This document shows positions 23,059-34,085 of a stretch of 64,000 bases of DNA, in pieces. Made by a program: the position numbers and the translations under genes. Origin of the DNA: Takakia lepidozioides (Eukaryota > Streptophyta > Takakiopsida > Takakiales > Takakiaceae); assembly GCA_030704615.1 (NCBI GenBank), contig CM060732.1:30979053-31043052 (forward strand), in the 5' to 3' direction. Positions within the stretch are counted from its first letter, which is position 1, and every line of letters begins with the position of its first letter. A model generated the notes under the pieces. The model ran no database searches. It saw nothing but the letters and a program-made list of their open reading frames with translations, and was not told the DNA's origin.

Positions 23059-25245
23059 ATGGCGAAGGACAAGGAGAAGGGGCCGCCAAATGACAAGGAG
23101 AAGGCGCCGCCGAAGGAGCAGAAATCGTCTGCCGCTAAGGTAGGGAAGCTTGACAACGCTCCCGTCATTGACGGCCGTGTGAAATGGTCCACTTGGTCCA
23201 AACTCACCAGCCCTATAGGCGGCTATGTGAGAGGACCAAGCCGTAAGGCCGTCGAGGCCTCCACGCCCTCGAAGGTTGAGGCTGGGGATGAGCCTCCACT
23301 TGAGGGTGGTGCACCCAATGTTCAGGCTGGGACGCCACCCCACGGGCTGATGGAGGGCCCTGACTTTTACGCGGGGAAGCGCATTCTTAGATCTGCCGCC
23401 AGGTATGGGCAACTTGATCTTAGCCCCACCGCCAATGCCTCCCCTTTTTCTGCAGCCAAAAGGGCTTATAAGGGGGGGGCTCAGAAGGAGGTGGGTTCCT
23501 CCTCACCTTGGGAGAAGAGGGAGGCTTCAAAGGAGGCACAGGAAAGGGAGGGGGAAGAGGAGAGGGTGACATTGGCTATGGAGGGCCCCTTGCGAAGTCC
23601 GTCGCCTTAACGGTCAATGAAGAAGACCCTGGACTTTGGGGCGCCGCCTGCGAGCCTATTGGGTGCATGGGATAGGCTTCCACCCTTATTCCGAGAGGGC
23701 CTTATGGGGGGTGCACCACAAGCGGGGACCAAGGGCAACATTGAGGTCATGGACGCAAAGGTGAGCCTCTTTCCTTCACCTTTTTTTCTTTCCTTTGCCT
23801 TTCATTTTGTTTCTAATTTTGTGGGTTTTGTGTTCAGGAGCTTGGCGCATTCGTGGCTAAGCTTGTGGCAAACAATGGGATTGCCACCGACAAAGAGGGA
23901 CAGTGGTGGTGCCTACCCCTGGGGACGGTAAGAGGAAGAGGAAAAGACGTGGTGTCCTCGAGGTTCCCCTAATCATCAAGGAGGGTAGGGAAGTAGTGGA
24001 GGGGGGGAGGGAAGTAGTGGGAGGGGAAGGGGAAATGACAGGCCCAGGAGAGGGAGTGTAAGAGAAAGAGGCGTAGAAGGAGAGAGGTGCAGCCGGGGGA
24101 GGGCACTAGTGGGGGAACAAAAGACAAGGGGGAGCTAGTTCAGATGAGCGTGCAGCCGGTGGAGGGCATTAGCGGGGCAACAAAAGACAAGGGAGAGGTA
24201 GTTCAGAAGAGCGTGGACGAGGTAAAGACCTCGGGTCCCCGCAACCTTGATTTGCCAAAGATGAAGGTGCCCCCCTTAGAGACCAATAAGGTCGGTGACC
24301 CCATTGGTGAGTATTGGGAGGCCATGAAAAAAGTAGCCTTTGACTTGGCGGTGAGGTGGTTCCCTTGGCATATTGATTGGCCACGCCAATCACATCGCCA
24401 TAGGCGAGCATTCGTGCAAGCACTTGAGGGCACATTTCCGGGTGAGTGGAATGAGGGGAAGCTCTTGGAGCTGGTGGGAAAGAACCTCCAGGACAAGAGG
24501 TACCGTGCGCGACAAACCATTTGTAAGGCACTCAAGGTGGGGGTCAAACCAACGACCATGCCACATGGAATAACCAAGGTAAGACGCACTTCACTTGTCA
24601 TTGGTGTCTTTGAATGCATGTTCATTGCGGTATGGAGTTCATTAACATTTATAGTGTCTTTGTTAGGGCTGGACAAGAATCTTGGGAGGCTCTCATCGCA
24701 GGGGAGAGGGAAGAGCTGAAGGCGGAGATCTTCGCAAGGGGACGTGCGGCAACTGCAACCCGCCTCGAGAAGTGTGCGGAATCAACCCACAAGTGGGGCC
24801 CCGGCGGAAGCAAGAGTTTTGTCACCCGATTCGTAAGTGTTCTTTCTCTTGTCATACCCATTCTTCTTTTTTAGCTTCTCCCTTCCATTATGAATTCTGA
24901 CCTGTCATTGCATTTGTATGTCATGTGCAGAAAAAGAAGTTTGAGAGGCCTCCCTCCGCCATCGAGCACAACTTTTGCAAGACTCAGGGGTGGAAGGCCC
25001 TTGTAGCCTCAATGGCCAAGACGCCACAATTGACGGAGGATAGTGCATCTGTAGGGGTGGGGATGGGTAGTTCAGTAGCTCGGCCGGATGGGGGAGAGCC
25101 AGTAGTAGGGGGTGGTTCGAAGGATGATGTAATTTCGGACTCGGCCTCATCATCTTCCAAATTGGAGGCCCAGCGTAGCTTGCATTCCTCGGACGAGTAC
25201 ACCTATGACTCAGGTGATGAGGAGTGGGGGATGGTTCCCAGTTAG
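23059..25245 (+). CDS. TNPA-like (plant Transposase_24-type) CACTA accessory protein
   Basis: Translation from ATG 23059 (MAKDKEKGPP) gives a basic, proline-rich start. Likely exons are 23,059-23,760 (donor GTGAGC), 23,838-23,927 (90 bp between a GTTCAG acceptor and a GTAAGA donor), about 24,060-24,578 (donor GTAAGA), 24,667-24,832 (acceptor GTTAG, donor GTAAGT) and 24,931-25,245 (acceptor TGTGCAG, stop TAG). The family signature is in the fourth exon, THKWGPGGSKSFVTRF, which resembles the H-T-G-G-S-K-S-F block of plant transposase family 24. The last exon is acidic (SSDEYTYDSGDEEWG). A TAA at 23,608 interrupts exon 1 and the junction at 24,578/24,667 is out of phase by one base, so this copy is probably non-functional. 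It diverges from the TNP2 gene. Confidence 0.65.
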
Positions 25246-25477
25246 AGACATGTAAAGGTAGTACTCGCTTTATGTATATATTTCTTCAGTTACCATTTCG
25301 ATCCTCATTCTAACCTTAATGGACATGTGGATTCTAATCTAACCTATAGATTAGAATGCATGCATTTCATGCAAGCACGAGGCACACCCCAACCCCCAAG
25401 AAACCCCCCCCCCAAAAAAAACGAAAAAAAAACCCCAAAACCCCACCCCAAATACCAGCTGGCTACCCTCCCACCCA

Positions 25478-26060
25478 GCGACGCCGGCGCGACGGCCGGG
25501 TGCGACCAGCGACTCTGCTGCGATTCCCCGCCGTCGCAACAGAACCATGCCAGCGTGGAGCTTGCGACGTTGTTGCGACTCCAGGGAGTCGCACACGAAC
25601 GTGCCCTCCCATGGAGCTAGCGACGTCCCTGCGATTCCCGGGCGTCGCTACCGAACCTCCTTACCCATGGAGGTCTAGCGACGCCCCCAAATGGCGGCGA
25701 TGTCATGGCGATTCCCGGGCGTCGCCCGGCTTGGGCGACGCCAGCGCGTGGCTAATTCTGGGAATAGAAGACGTCCTTGCGATTGCCCCATGACGCTGGG
25801 GAAGGGATGGACCCCCCCCCTCTCTGCCCTTTGATGCGACTCCTGGGAGTCACCATATTGCGACGCCCCGGAGGGGCGGCGTCTTTTCGCCGTCACTGGT
25901 CGTATCTAGGTGGACTCGGGGGATTAGCGATTCCCTTAGGTCACTAATCTGCGACGTTCCGGGAGCGACGTGGCGGTGACTTCCCGACGTCGCAATTTCT
26001 CCCTAGCGCGCCCAGAGCACTGTAGTGTATTTTCATCGCTAGGCGCGGCGTTTGGAGGTC
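25478..26060. repeat. CACTA-1 right subterminal repeat block
   Basis: Dense GCGACG...CGTCGC and GCGATTCCCGGGCGTCGC-type palindromes mirror the left block. The block is CpG-rich and ends just inside the right terminal repeat. Open frames here are by-products of base composition. Confidence 0.8.
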
Positions 26061-26100
26061 GCTGAGGCATCGCTAAACCCCCCCCCCAAACGTAGTAGTG
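26057..26100 (-). repeat. CACTA-1 right terminal inverted repeat
   Basis: Read on the minus strand it begins CACTACTACGTTTGGGG with 10 G, then TTTAGCGATGCC, matching the left end with scattered mismatches. It defines the right boundary at 26,100. Confidence 0.85.
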
Positions 26101-27811
26101 AAGAAACTTCTCCATCAAGAAACCTCCATTGGGGAAGCTTCTTATGTAACTTCCTAATAGCCAGTATATATAGGAGGCGAGACTGGACACTCTTCAGTCT
26201 CGCCAACACAAGTTCAAGCTATTCTTGTTTCACAGTCTCAGTACTCCAGTTCAGCTTCCAGTACTCTAGCCCAGTTTCCAGTATCTGGCACTCTAGTCCA
26301 GTTTCCAGCATTCCAGTATTCAAGTCGAGTTCTTGTACTCTTGTCCATTGTTGTAAAGATCATCTTGGTTCATGTTTACCCATCATGCATTCGGCCACGC
26401 CGACCTTGACTTCTTATCTAGTCTTGTACCTCTAGTCTGACCTCTTGTTTGTGTCCAGTCATGTTATCGTCCTTGACATGATTAGTCTTTTTGTTTTAAG
26501 TAGCACTATGGCTCTGAAGTTCTTATTCTTAATCTCTCTTCTTATATCTTGGTTTTTTGGCTCTGAGTGGAACATCGTTACTCCGCCTTATGGCTCTATA
26601 TAAGCTTATTTTTTCTTTACCTTCTTTAAATAAAATTCTCAGGGCTACAATCCCCCAGTTAAAAGACAAAAATAAAAAAATGAGGGGTACCTTTTCCTTG
26701 GTTCCTATTCTTCCACTTTCTGGGTGTTCACTCTTTCAGGCTCCTTTGGTCTTAGTTTGTGGACCGCTCTGTTCTATACCTCTCACTTCATTTTTGGCAT
26801 TTTGTTGGCTCTGGATTTCATTTCTTGTTCTTTGATGCGAGGTGCTATCTCCTTAGTAAGCTTTCAAGGCCTTTAGGTGGTTATTTTTCCACATTTCTAA
26901 TGCAAAATCCATCCTCCGTAAGTGCATTTTTTTCAATTTTACAGAAACATCACATCCCAATTTGTAAGCATATAGAAAAATGCATTGGCAGAACTGGTAG
27001 TGCTCTATACAGTTTGGAACAATCTTGTATCGTTTCATAACTAAAATTCTCATATAAAACTTTAAAATGCAGTATGTTCTTAAATACTACATAGCTATTT
27101 ATTTTTAAAGATAATTAACAGTATTCTTCTAGATTCTATGTCTAGCCTGAGTCTCGTTACGAAGTACCAAATGAGAAGAAATGTCCGAGACTATACCAAA
27201 GAAAAGTTGGACCAAACATGAAGCAATCTAGTTTATAGAATTTGTAGCTTATACTTCCCTCTCTCGGTTCTCAAATTGCAAAGCCAACTTTTGTTACAGC
27301 TTCAAGAGGGGGAAATCGATAAATTATAAATTGTTAGTGTTGTTTTTTTCCGAAAAGACATAAGGATAGACATAATTTGAATTGCAACCAACAAATACTC
27401 GCATCGCAATTGTGATTATTCATTAACATCGTTCTCTTTGTATATCATGTTAAAGATGGATAGAAGCATTTCTAAAACAGACGGCTAAAATAATGCACAT
27501 GCCATAATGAATCACACCTTCATGTCAGATCAGTGGAATGAACTAACAGGTCATGTTTACATTCATCATTATTTGACATCCTTAATGTTTGTCTCAACAA
27601 TCTCATGGTGAGCGTTGTGATTCCAGAAAGCAAGAGAAGCTTTTTATGTGAGATACTTTCTCATTCCTATAGAAAAAGATATTAAAATTTGGCGAAAAAT
27701 CCATCTTGTTCGAGGAATCAAAGTAGGTTGCAGTCAGAATGTTTCTTACTCTTTGCTGTGGTGTTTGATAGAATACATGTTGCAAACTTTATCAGAAAAA
27801 AGTCTCCATAG
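26101..27811. other. Flank right of CACTA-1, no gene recognised
   Basis: The copia frame interrupted at 14,068 does not continue here. A TATA-like AGTATATATAGGAGGCG at about 26,161 followed by repeated CAGT(A/T)(C/T)TC(C/T)AGT phrases (26,230-26,340) has the look of a retrotransposon LTR leader, but no partner was found. The remainder to 27,811 is AT-rich. Confidence 0.4.
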
Positions 27812-28497
27812 GGCAATTGCAACCTACAGTGGACCAAAAATGTTGTCACAACACTGTTGTTTTGGGATCTTGATTAGTTGTAAATTATTATACTCCTAAA
27901 TGGCAATGCTGATAGTAAAAAGGGCCTAAGCTATGAAGGCTCAACTACATTTATTTCCCCTATTTCAAGTATAAACCAAAAAAGAAAATGGTTATAAATT
28001 ATGGACTTTTGAACAAGTCGATAAGGATTTGTTATAGTCCATATAGGCCGTTATGGATTTTTTTTAAAGCATGATTCATAGAGAATTAGAAAAATGGACT
28101 TGACCAAATGTGCTTTGAGGGATAAAGAATCTAGAATGAAAACATCCACTCAAAAATATTATGTAAAATAAACTTTATGTACTATTTTGAGCCTTCAAAA
28201 AACTATTTTCGTAAAGTAATTTACATATATAATTCTTTGAAATATCAACACTGCCTCATTAAATACATAGACCAAGGGTAGACCCCGGGGTGGATCAAGG
28301 TCAAATTTAAAAAAAAACTATCGTGATCTGAGACTATTGTGATTTGAAAATAAAGTCTTTAATGGTCAATAATAGCCAGTTGAGATCGTAAATTGAAGCG
28401 AATCCAATGGTTGAGGATTCGCCACATCCCCCTTTATGTACTTTTAGGGACTGATCATGGCGTGTCTCATTTTGGTCCACCGTAGGCTGCAACTACC
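27812..28497. mobile_element. 686-bp MITE-like element with CCATAG target duplication
   Basis: The left end GGCAATTGCAACCTACAGTG and the right end, inverted, GGTAGTTGCAGCCTACGGTG form terminal repeats that continue through GACCAAAA (about 28 bp, five mismatches). The six bases CCATAG flank the element on both sides (27,806-27,811 and 28,498-28,503). The interior is AT-rich and non-coding. A 6-bp duplication does not by itself fix the superfamily. Confidence 0.65.
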
Positions 28498-28610
28498 CCA
28501 TAGATAACTACCATGCTAATTACTTTAATTAACAAGGACAAAGGAGGGTATTTATACTTGGGGTATTAGTCATTTAGCTAGACCCAAAATGGCTCCGCAA
28601 AATGTAAAAT

Positions 28611-28963
28611 GTCATGGTTAACTAGAATTACCTACTTCTAGTTAACTAGGATATTTTGGATATTCATATTTGTATTTTGTGTGTTGGGACTTCATTTGGT
28701 CTCACATGCCAAGTGAGGTGTCAAACCTCACTTGGGACATGGGGATGGGTTTTCCCCTTGTGAGCGTTGAGGAGGGCTTATCTTCTTGTAGTTGAGCCTC
28801 CATGAGCCTCTCCCACCTCCATAGCTCTAGGTATTAAGTGGGAGTGTGGTGAGGGCTTTGTAGGGTGGATTCCTTTAGCAAAGGTGCCCTTGGCTTGACT
28901 TAGTTTATGTGATTGAGTGGATTCATGAGTGAAGTGTTTCCCTTGTGTTCACTTTCATTATCA
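28611..28963. repeat. 353-bp repeat module, copy 1
   Basis: The sequence matches 50,662-51,014 over exactly 353 bp with eight substitutions and no gaps. It contains two perfect small palindromes (GTTAACTAG/CTAGTTAAC and CAAGTGAGGT/ACCTCACTTG). The second copy lies inside the 3' LTR region of Ty3 element A, so this is probably LTR sequence of the same family. Confidence 0.85.
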
Positions 28964-29736
28964 CTACAAGAAGATGACCTTATACTTGTGAGTGCGGAGT
29001 GTAAGGGTTAGTTTAGCACTTGTGTGTTGAAGAGCTTGGGAAGATAGTTCTTGTGTTGCAAGGTGTTGCATATATTGCAAAGGAAAATCCTTGTGGTGTT
29101 AGGGCTTTGAGAGATATTGCTTTGCCATAAGGAGGTGGAGAGCTCAAAGATGGAGCTCTTGTAGATCACAAGGGTTGCAAGGAAAGGTACTTGTGGTGTT
29201 ACACCAAGGTGTTGGAGAGCTCAAGAAGGAGATTGTTGCCACACGATTTGCAAGGATTGCAAGAGGGAAGTCTTGTGAATGTGGAAGCATGGATTCTAGG
29301 GTTTGAGAATCATTTCTATGCATTATGGAGTCAATGGTGTGTGCCATGGCTTGAGGAGAACAACTAAATGATTGTTAGTACTCATTTCACTATCAATCTA
29401 TGGTTAAGCAAGCTCAAGTGTGGATGTTGTGGAAGAGAAGCCAAGGAGCTACATAGGTTTGGGCTTGAAGACAACAAGGGCAAGCACTTGGAGAGCATCA
29501 GGAAGCTCAAGAGGTTTGAAGGGAGCATGTGAAGAAGTCTTCCAATCATGGTGGTGTAAAGCCAAGCTTATGGCATTTGAAGGGCTTAGAGAACAACTTT
29601 GTTAGAGGGCTGCTTGGGACTTAGACGTTTTTACGGGTTCTGTGGGGTACCCTTAATTTTTGCGCAGACTTACGGATGGTAGACTGAGACCAACAGGAGC
29701 CTTAGGGGTGGCAGGCGCAGGCTTTAGGGAGGGTAG
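28964..29736. other. Retrotransposon-like flank without coding signal
   Basis: The sequence is rich in short direct phrases such as TTGCAAG, GGTGTT and GGAGAGCTCAA and has no supported gene. It joins the 353-bp module to the 10-bp repeat array and is probably LTR or leader of element C. Confidence 0.35.
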
Positions 29737-29968
29737 ACAGCCAGTCACAGCCCGTCACAGTCTATCACAGCTTCGCACAGCCAATCACAGCCCGTCACAG
29801 TCTATCACAGCTTCGCACAGCCAGTCACAGCTCGGCACAGCTTCGCACAGCCAGTCACAGCCCGACACAGCTTCGCACAGCCAGTCACAGCCTGACACAG
29901 CTTTACACAGCCAGTCACAGCTCAGCACAGTCATAGCTCGACACAGCTTGACACAACCTGTCACAGCG
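29737..29968. repeat. 10-bp-period tandem array, left copy (CACAGCC(A/C)GT type)
   Basis: About 23 units of 10 bp, each starting CACAG, are arranged in a higher order (CAGT, CCGT, TCTAT, TTCG endings recurring every three or four units). A related but more diverged array lies at 33,896-34,014, on the other side of the element C coding region. Confidence 0.9.
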
Positions 29969-30577
29969 TACATGGGGAACAATTATCATTGACAGGGAAC
30001 GACTGTGTGGGAACGACATCTGCAGAGGGAACGTGTTACTTCAGGGGTGACAGTTAGTTAGTTAGTTAGGTGGTTAGAACAACTTGCGGGTAGATTAGGC
30101 AGGGCGGCAACAGGAAGGGGATCACTTCTTGAGGAGCGCAACTTGATCAGGGGAGGAGGAGACGAAATGGAGAGCGGAAACAATGAAGATGAGATGATGA
30201 CTTGATTGAGGCTTAATTCATGCAAGTTGTAGAATCATACAGTAGGGTAGATTAGGGACACCATGACATAGGCCTGATACTTGATTAATCTTAATCTGAT
30301 ATTTATTCGATACAAACATACTGTGTAGAGAGACATGAGAGAAGCTGTGGAATGAATGAATGATTGATTGGAACTTGGTAGATATTGAAGCAATCTGATG
30401 CTTCAGTATACACAGTAACGTAAATTGATAACATGACGGCAAGAAGGAATACAAATAGGAAGCACAACCATGATTCACTAGCTACAGGACATGACTGATT
30501 GTTCTGAGCGGGCTGAGTGCTTAGAGATATCCAACTCTTCTATCTTGGAGTTTTCACCTCGGATAGCAAAGGGATAG
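29969..30577. other. Leader of element C, no gene
   Basis: The stretch contains GTTAGTTAGTTAGTTAGG (30,055-30,070) and otherwise unstructured sequence. No open frame of known family was seen. Confidence 0.35.
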
Positions 30578-31186
30578 GTGAGTAAAAGCTGCTCGACATT
30601 TGGCGACCATACTGGGGAACTGGGTCATGAACAACCAGATGTGACAGGCATCTGGTGGGATCATGGTGGTTGGAGAATTAAAGAATTTGATGTGAATCAA
30701 ATTCCCTGTGGAGCTGAGAAGGAAAGATTGTCAAAACAATTCTTTCAGAGGTTCTTGGAATTGCCAGACAGTTGTAAAGAAAACATTCTTAAGAGAGTAC
30801 ATGATGCTGATCCTGAGTGGGGTCTGGAGAAAAGAGTGATAAAGATTTATCAAGTGGCCTGTAGAGGAAGAGCACGTTGGTTACCAACACTGGTTTATGT
30901 GATAGCATTGCTATCCATTAAGCGAGTGGAGTTTGAAGGCTGGGAGGAAAGGAAAGTGAATGTTTACACTCATATGCACGAAGAGCTTGTACTGGTAAAG
31001 AATTGGATTCCTAAAGATATTATGTGGATCAAACTCACACCAAGAATAGCTTTTCAGACTTGTTTGCCATATGGTTATATGGTAACAGAGACTTCTAGTA
31101 TAGCCAGGGGTGCATTGAAGCTTGAAAGAAATCCAGGCATATACGAGAGATACTACAGGAGAGAGTTTTGGTCATTACCTCATTGA
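30578..31186 (+). pseudogene. Element C upstream reading frame, unknown
   Basis: About 200 codons open to TGA at 31,184. The product contains WWDHGGWRIKEFDVNQIP and FFQRFLELPDSCKENILKR and has no family I recognise. It lies upstream of the gag of element C in another frame. An accessory frame or a shifted N-terminal part of gag are both possible; codon use looks protein-like. Confidence 0.35.
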
Positions 31187-31377
31187 AGATATGAAAGACA
31201 TGGGACATGAGTGATGAAAGTGAAGCTAGACTCCAGAGATATTCAGCAAAGAGGGAAAGTTATCTGAAAGCTAATTACCCATATCTTTGGGAGAAATGAA
31301 TAGACATAGGGGAATCATCTGGACCTCTCACACCGTTAAGATCAAAGAGTACATCACCCATACCGGAAGAACTAGAG

Positions 31378-32600
31378 TTGGATGCTACTCCTTCTTATTC
31401 TTTGCAAGAAAGATTAAGGGAATTGGTACAGGAAGAAGATCAACCACGAGGTGAAAGATTTGAGGTACATCCCTGGATAAAAGATTTGACAAAAATCTTT
31501 GATAAGAGTTGGCATGGAACACCAAAAGCAGGAACTCCAGTTTCTGAAACGAAAGACGAAGAAAGAGGAGAGGATGTGGCAGAGCCAACGGAGAGTTCAG
31601 ACTCTCCAACACCATTGCAATTGAGTTACATGAGTGAAGAAGAAGAAACCCAAGGGCATAACTTGGAAGATGAAAACAGAGAGAAGAAATTGGAAAATGA
31701 AGAGTATGAAGAAGTAGACCCAACAGCTGAGGTTGAGACTACAAATAGGACATCCCAACCCGTTGGACCTGGATCAAGTGGAGCACTTGGATCACAGGCC
31801 AACGAAGGTGTCGGCTCAGGGGGATCAGGCGGGCAGCCTGGATCTGGCTCTGGGGGGACAGGGAGTGTGGGAAGTAGTGCAACTGGAACTGGGAATACTG
31901 TGAATATAGTGGGGCCAGTAGCAGGGAGTGCTCAGGGGCCAGCACTTGGTGGAAGTTCCACCACAACTACAACAGGTCCTCAAGGACCAGCACCAGCAAG
32001 GGGGCCAACACATGTCGGTGGGCAGGGGATAGGGCCATAGATGGTGTTACAATCAACACGGGCAAAACCACATTTTCCAATATATTTAGGAAAAGGGGAT
32101 CTTGATGTACACATTAGCCAATTTGAGCACATGTGTATTGTGAACAATGAGAATGGCGATGATGCTAAGATGAGACTGTTTCCTCGTTCACTTATAAAGA
32201 AAGCAAGTGAATGGTATGCAAGATTCCCTGATAATCATTTCCTAACCTGGAATGGCTTAAATACAGCATTCTGAAATAGGTTCAGGACAAGTAAAATTGA
32301 GGATGAAGTGTATGGAAGTTTATTACAGTTAAAGCAAAAGAAGCATGAAATTGTTGAGGAGTATGTGGAAAAGATGGAATTGATGATGAAAAAGCTGGCT
32401 GCTGTACCAGCGCCATGATTACAGAAGACTTGGTTTGTGAGTGGACTAAGACCAGAGTTGCAAAAGAAAGTGGATATGCTACCCCATAATACAGTGGAGG
32501 ACACATTTGAAACAGCCAACAGGATTGAGCAATTGGGAATGCTAAGAAGAGATAAAAGGGATGATGAGGACTCTGAGGATGAGTCAGATGAGGAAGAAGA
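31378..32600 (+). pseudogene. Ty3/gypsy gag of element C
   Basis: The frame runs from 31,378 through a TAG at 32,038, a TGA at 32,272 and a TGA at 32,416. The first 220 codons are acidic and then Gly/Ser/Thr-rich. From 32,065 the Retrotrans_gag domain is clear: KPHFPIYLGKGDLDVHISQF, then AKMRLFPRSLIKKASEWYARF and NRFRTSKIEDEVYGSLLQLKQ. It ends in an acidic run (about 32,560-32,605), where the frame shifts into the zinc-knuckle frame. Confidence 0.8.
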
Positions 32601-33823
32601 GCAAAGTTGAAGAGGGAAACTATGAGAAAAGACTGGAGGAGATCTTGAAGAAGTATGCCACAGAGGCTGCAACACATTGGAGGAAGGGTGTTTGGTGTGC
32701 AAAATGCCAGAATGAAGGCCATACCACAGCTGAATGCCACATGAAGGAGAAACAATGTACTATCTGTAAAATGGATAACCATTCTACAGAGAATTGTTAT
32801 TACAACAGAAGGACAGCTGCAAGAGAACCTAGGCAAGTAAGGGTGCATCAAGTGCAGCCCCAGCCAAGAAGGAACAATGATCAGGACCACTATGGTAGGC
32901 CTGGTGGTTATAACAATGGTATGGAAGGGAGAGGTAATCCAAGAGGGAATTACCAAGGCAATCCTAGAGGCAACTATCAGGGTAATCCAAGGGGGAATTA
33001 CCAGCCAGGGAATCAGGACTATAGAAACAATCCCAGAACAGACCAAGGGCGAGGACCTAATGGGGAAGAACTGTGTTACTATTGTAATGAGGCAGGACAT
33101 CGTAAGGCAGCCTGTCCGTTCTGGATCAGACACCAGAATGAGATGAGAGCTCCTGTGAATGAGGGCCCAGTGATGGCAGCTCACATGGTTAGGCCATGTG
33201 TTGTACCAGAAGTAAGTACAATGATAGTAACCAGAAGCAAAGCTAAATTAATACCTCCAGTAGATGAGGAAGGTGATGATAATGAAGATGGCAGTGATGT
33301 GCCTGAAGATGATGAGGCTTGGAGAGATGAGAAGGAACTGCACAAGGAAGTCCAGTTAGTTTATGGTATGGAAGCTTTACTTCCAGTGGAATTCTTGTTA
33401 CCTACTATGAGAACTGAATGGGGAAGGAGAATGGAATTGGAAGATTCGATTAAAGTCAGGAAACATGAATTATACCATGTGGAGAAAGTATGTGTTGATG
33501 CAGCAGATAACATGACCAGAATTCAGATGAAGAGAAAGGGTCAGTTTGATGAAGGTAAATTAAAGACTTTTAAGATGGGAGATTTGGTACTGTGGTTGCA
33601 GAAGAAGGGGAAGATTAAAGCTTCTAAGCTTAAATCACCATGGAAAGGACCTTATGTCATACAGAAGATGTATGATAATGACACCACCATGTTACAAACT
33701 ATTAACAAAGAAATGCTGGGAAGAGTCAATGCCAATAAGTTGAAGGGATACAGTGGTATCCATGACAAACCATTGCAGCACGATTCGCATGTTGAAACAC
33801 AAAAACAGTCACGGGCTGCGTAG
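32561..33823 (+). CDS. Element C zinc knuckles fused to an integrase C-terminal region
   Basis: A 420-codon open frame. Residues about 46-80 hold two CX2CX4HX4C zinc knuckles (CAKCQNEGHTTAEC and CTICKMDNHSTENC). Residues 120-160 hold a repeat of PRGNYQGN. A third knuckle (CYYCNEAGHRKAAC) is at about 171-184. After an acidic linker, residues from about 267 (33,359) read VYGMEALLPVEFLLPT and then KMGDLVLWLQKKGKIKASKL and WKGPYVI, the C-terminal part of a Ty3 integrase. Protease, reverse transcriptase, RNase H and the integrase core are missing, and the frame is open across the junction at about 33,350. Confidence 0.75.
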   Translation: MMRTLRMSQMRKKSKVEEGNYEKRLEEILKKYATEAATHWRKGVWCAKCQNEGHTTAECHMKEKQCTICKMDNHSTENCYYNRRTAAREPRQVRVHQVQPQPRRNNDQDHYGRPGGYNNGMEGRGNPRGNYQGNPRGNYQGNPRGNYQPGNQDYRNNPRTDQGRGPNGEELCYYCNEAGHRKAACPFWIRHQNEMRAPVNEGPVMAAHMVRPCVVPEVSTMIVTRSKAKLIPPVDEEGDDNEDGSDVPEDDEAWRDEKELHKEVQLVYGMEALLPVEFLLPTMRTEWGRRMELEDSIKVRKHELYHVEKVCVDAADNMTRIQMKRKGQFDEGKLKTFKMGDLVLWLQKKGKIKASKLKSPWKGPYVIQKMYDNDTTMLQTINKEMLGRVNANKLKGYSGIHDKPLQHDSHVETQKQSRAA

Positions 33824-33895
33824 GTGATACCAACGGAGTATGGAGCACTTGTCGCTAAGCCGAGCGTGTATGACCAGGGCGGGAAGTACAAGTGC

Positions 33896-34014
33896 CACAC
33901 AGCCTATCACAGCCCATCACAGTGTCACACAGCCTATCACAACCCATCACAGTATCACACAGCCTATCACAGTTCACCACAATCTGACACAGCCTGTCAC
34001 AGCCCAACACAGTC
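33896..34014. repeat. 10-bp-period tandem array, right copy
   Basis: CACAGCCTAT, CACAGCCCAT and variants repeat about 12 times, related to 29,737-29,968. Together the arrays bracket the coding part of element C, 4.1 kb apart. Confidence 0.85.
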
Positions 34015-34085
34015 CATGCGGGTTACACAGTCCATAGGGTCAGTGACAGATGGACGCGGGTTAACGTCAGAAAAGTGGCCGTCAA

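Larger units (their letters stand above)
14069..26100. mobile_element. CACTA-1, a 12.0-kb CACTA (EnSpm) DNA transposon
   Basis: The left end starts CACTACAACAAATGGGG and the right end, read inward on the minus strand, starts CACTACTACGTTTGGGG. Both continue through a G run into a GTTT(G/A)GCGA(C/T)GCC segment. Both ends carry dense CGTCGC/GCGACG subterminal repeats. Inside are a minus-strand TNP2-type transposase (about 18.5 to 15.1 kb) and a plus-strand TNPA-like gene (23.06 to 25.25 kb), diverging from a repeat-rich middle. The flanks (CAA on the left, AAG on the right) share at most AA, so a 3-bp target duplication is not demonstrated. The element lies in a copia fragment whose right half is missing, suggesting later rearrangement. 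Confidence 0.85.

Noticed and set aside
28962-28980. CACTACAAGAAGATGACC, which looks like a canonical CACTA terminus
   Set aside because: No inverted partner, no subterminal repeats and no target duplication were found, so it is treated as part of the retroelement flank.
29737-29968. Regular short repeats resembling a CRISPR array
   Set aside because: Units are contiguous 10-mers without spacers, in a plant nuclear context.
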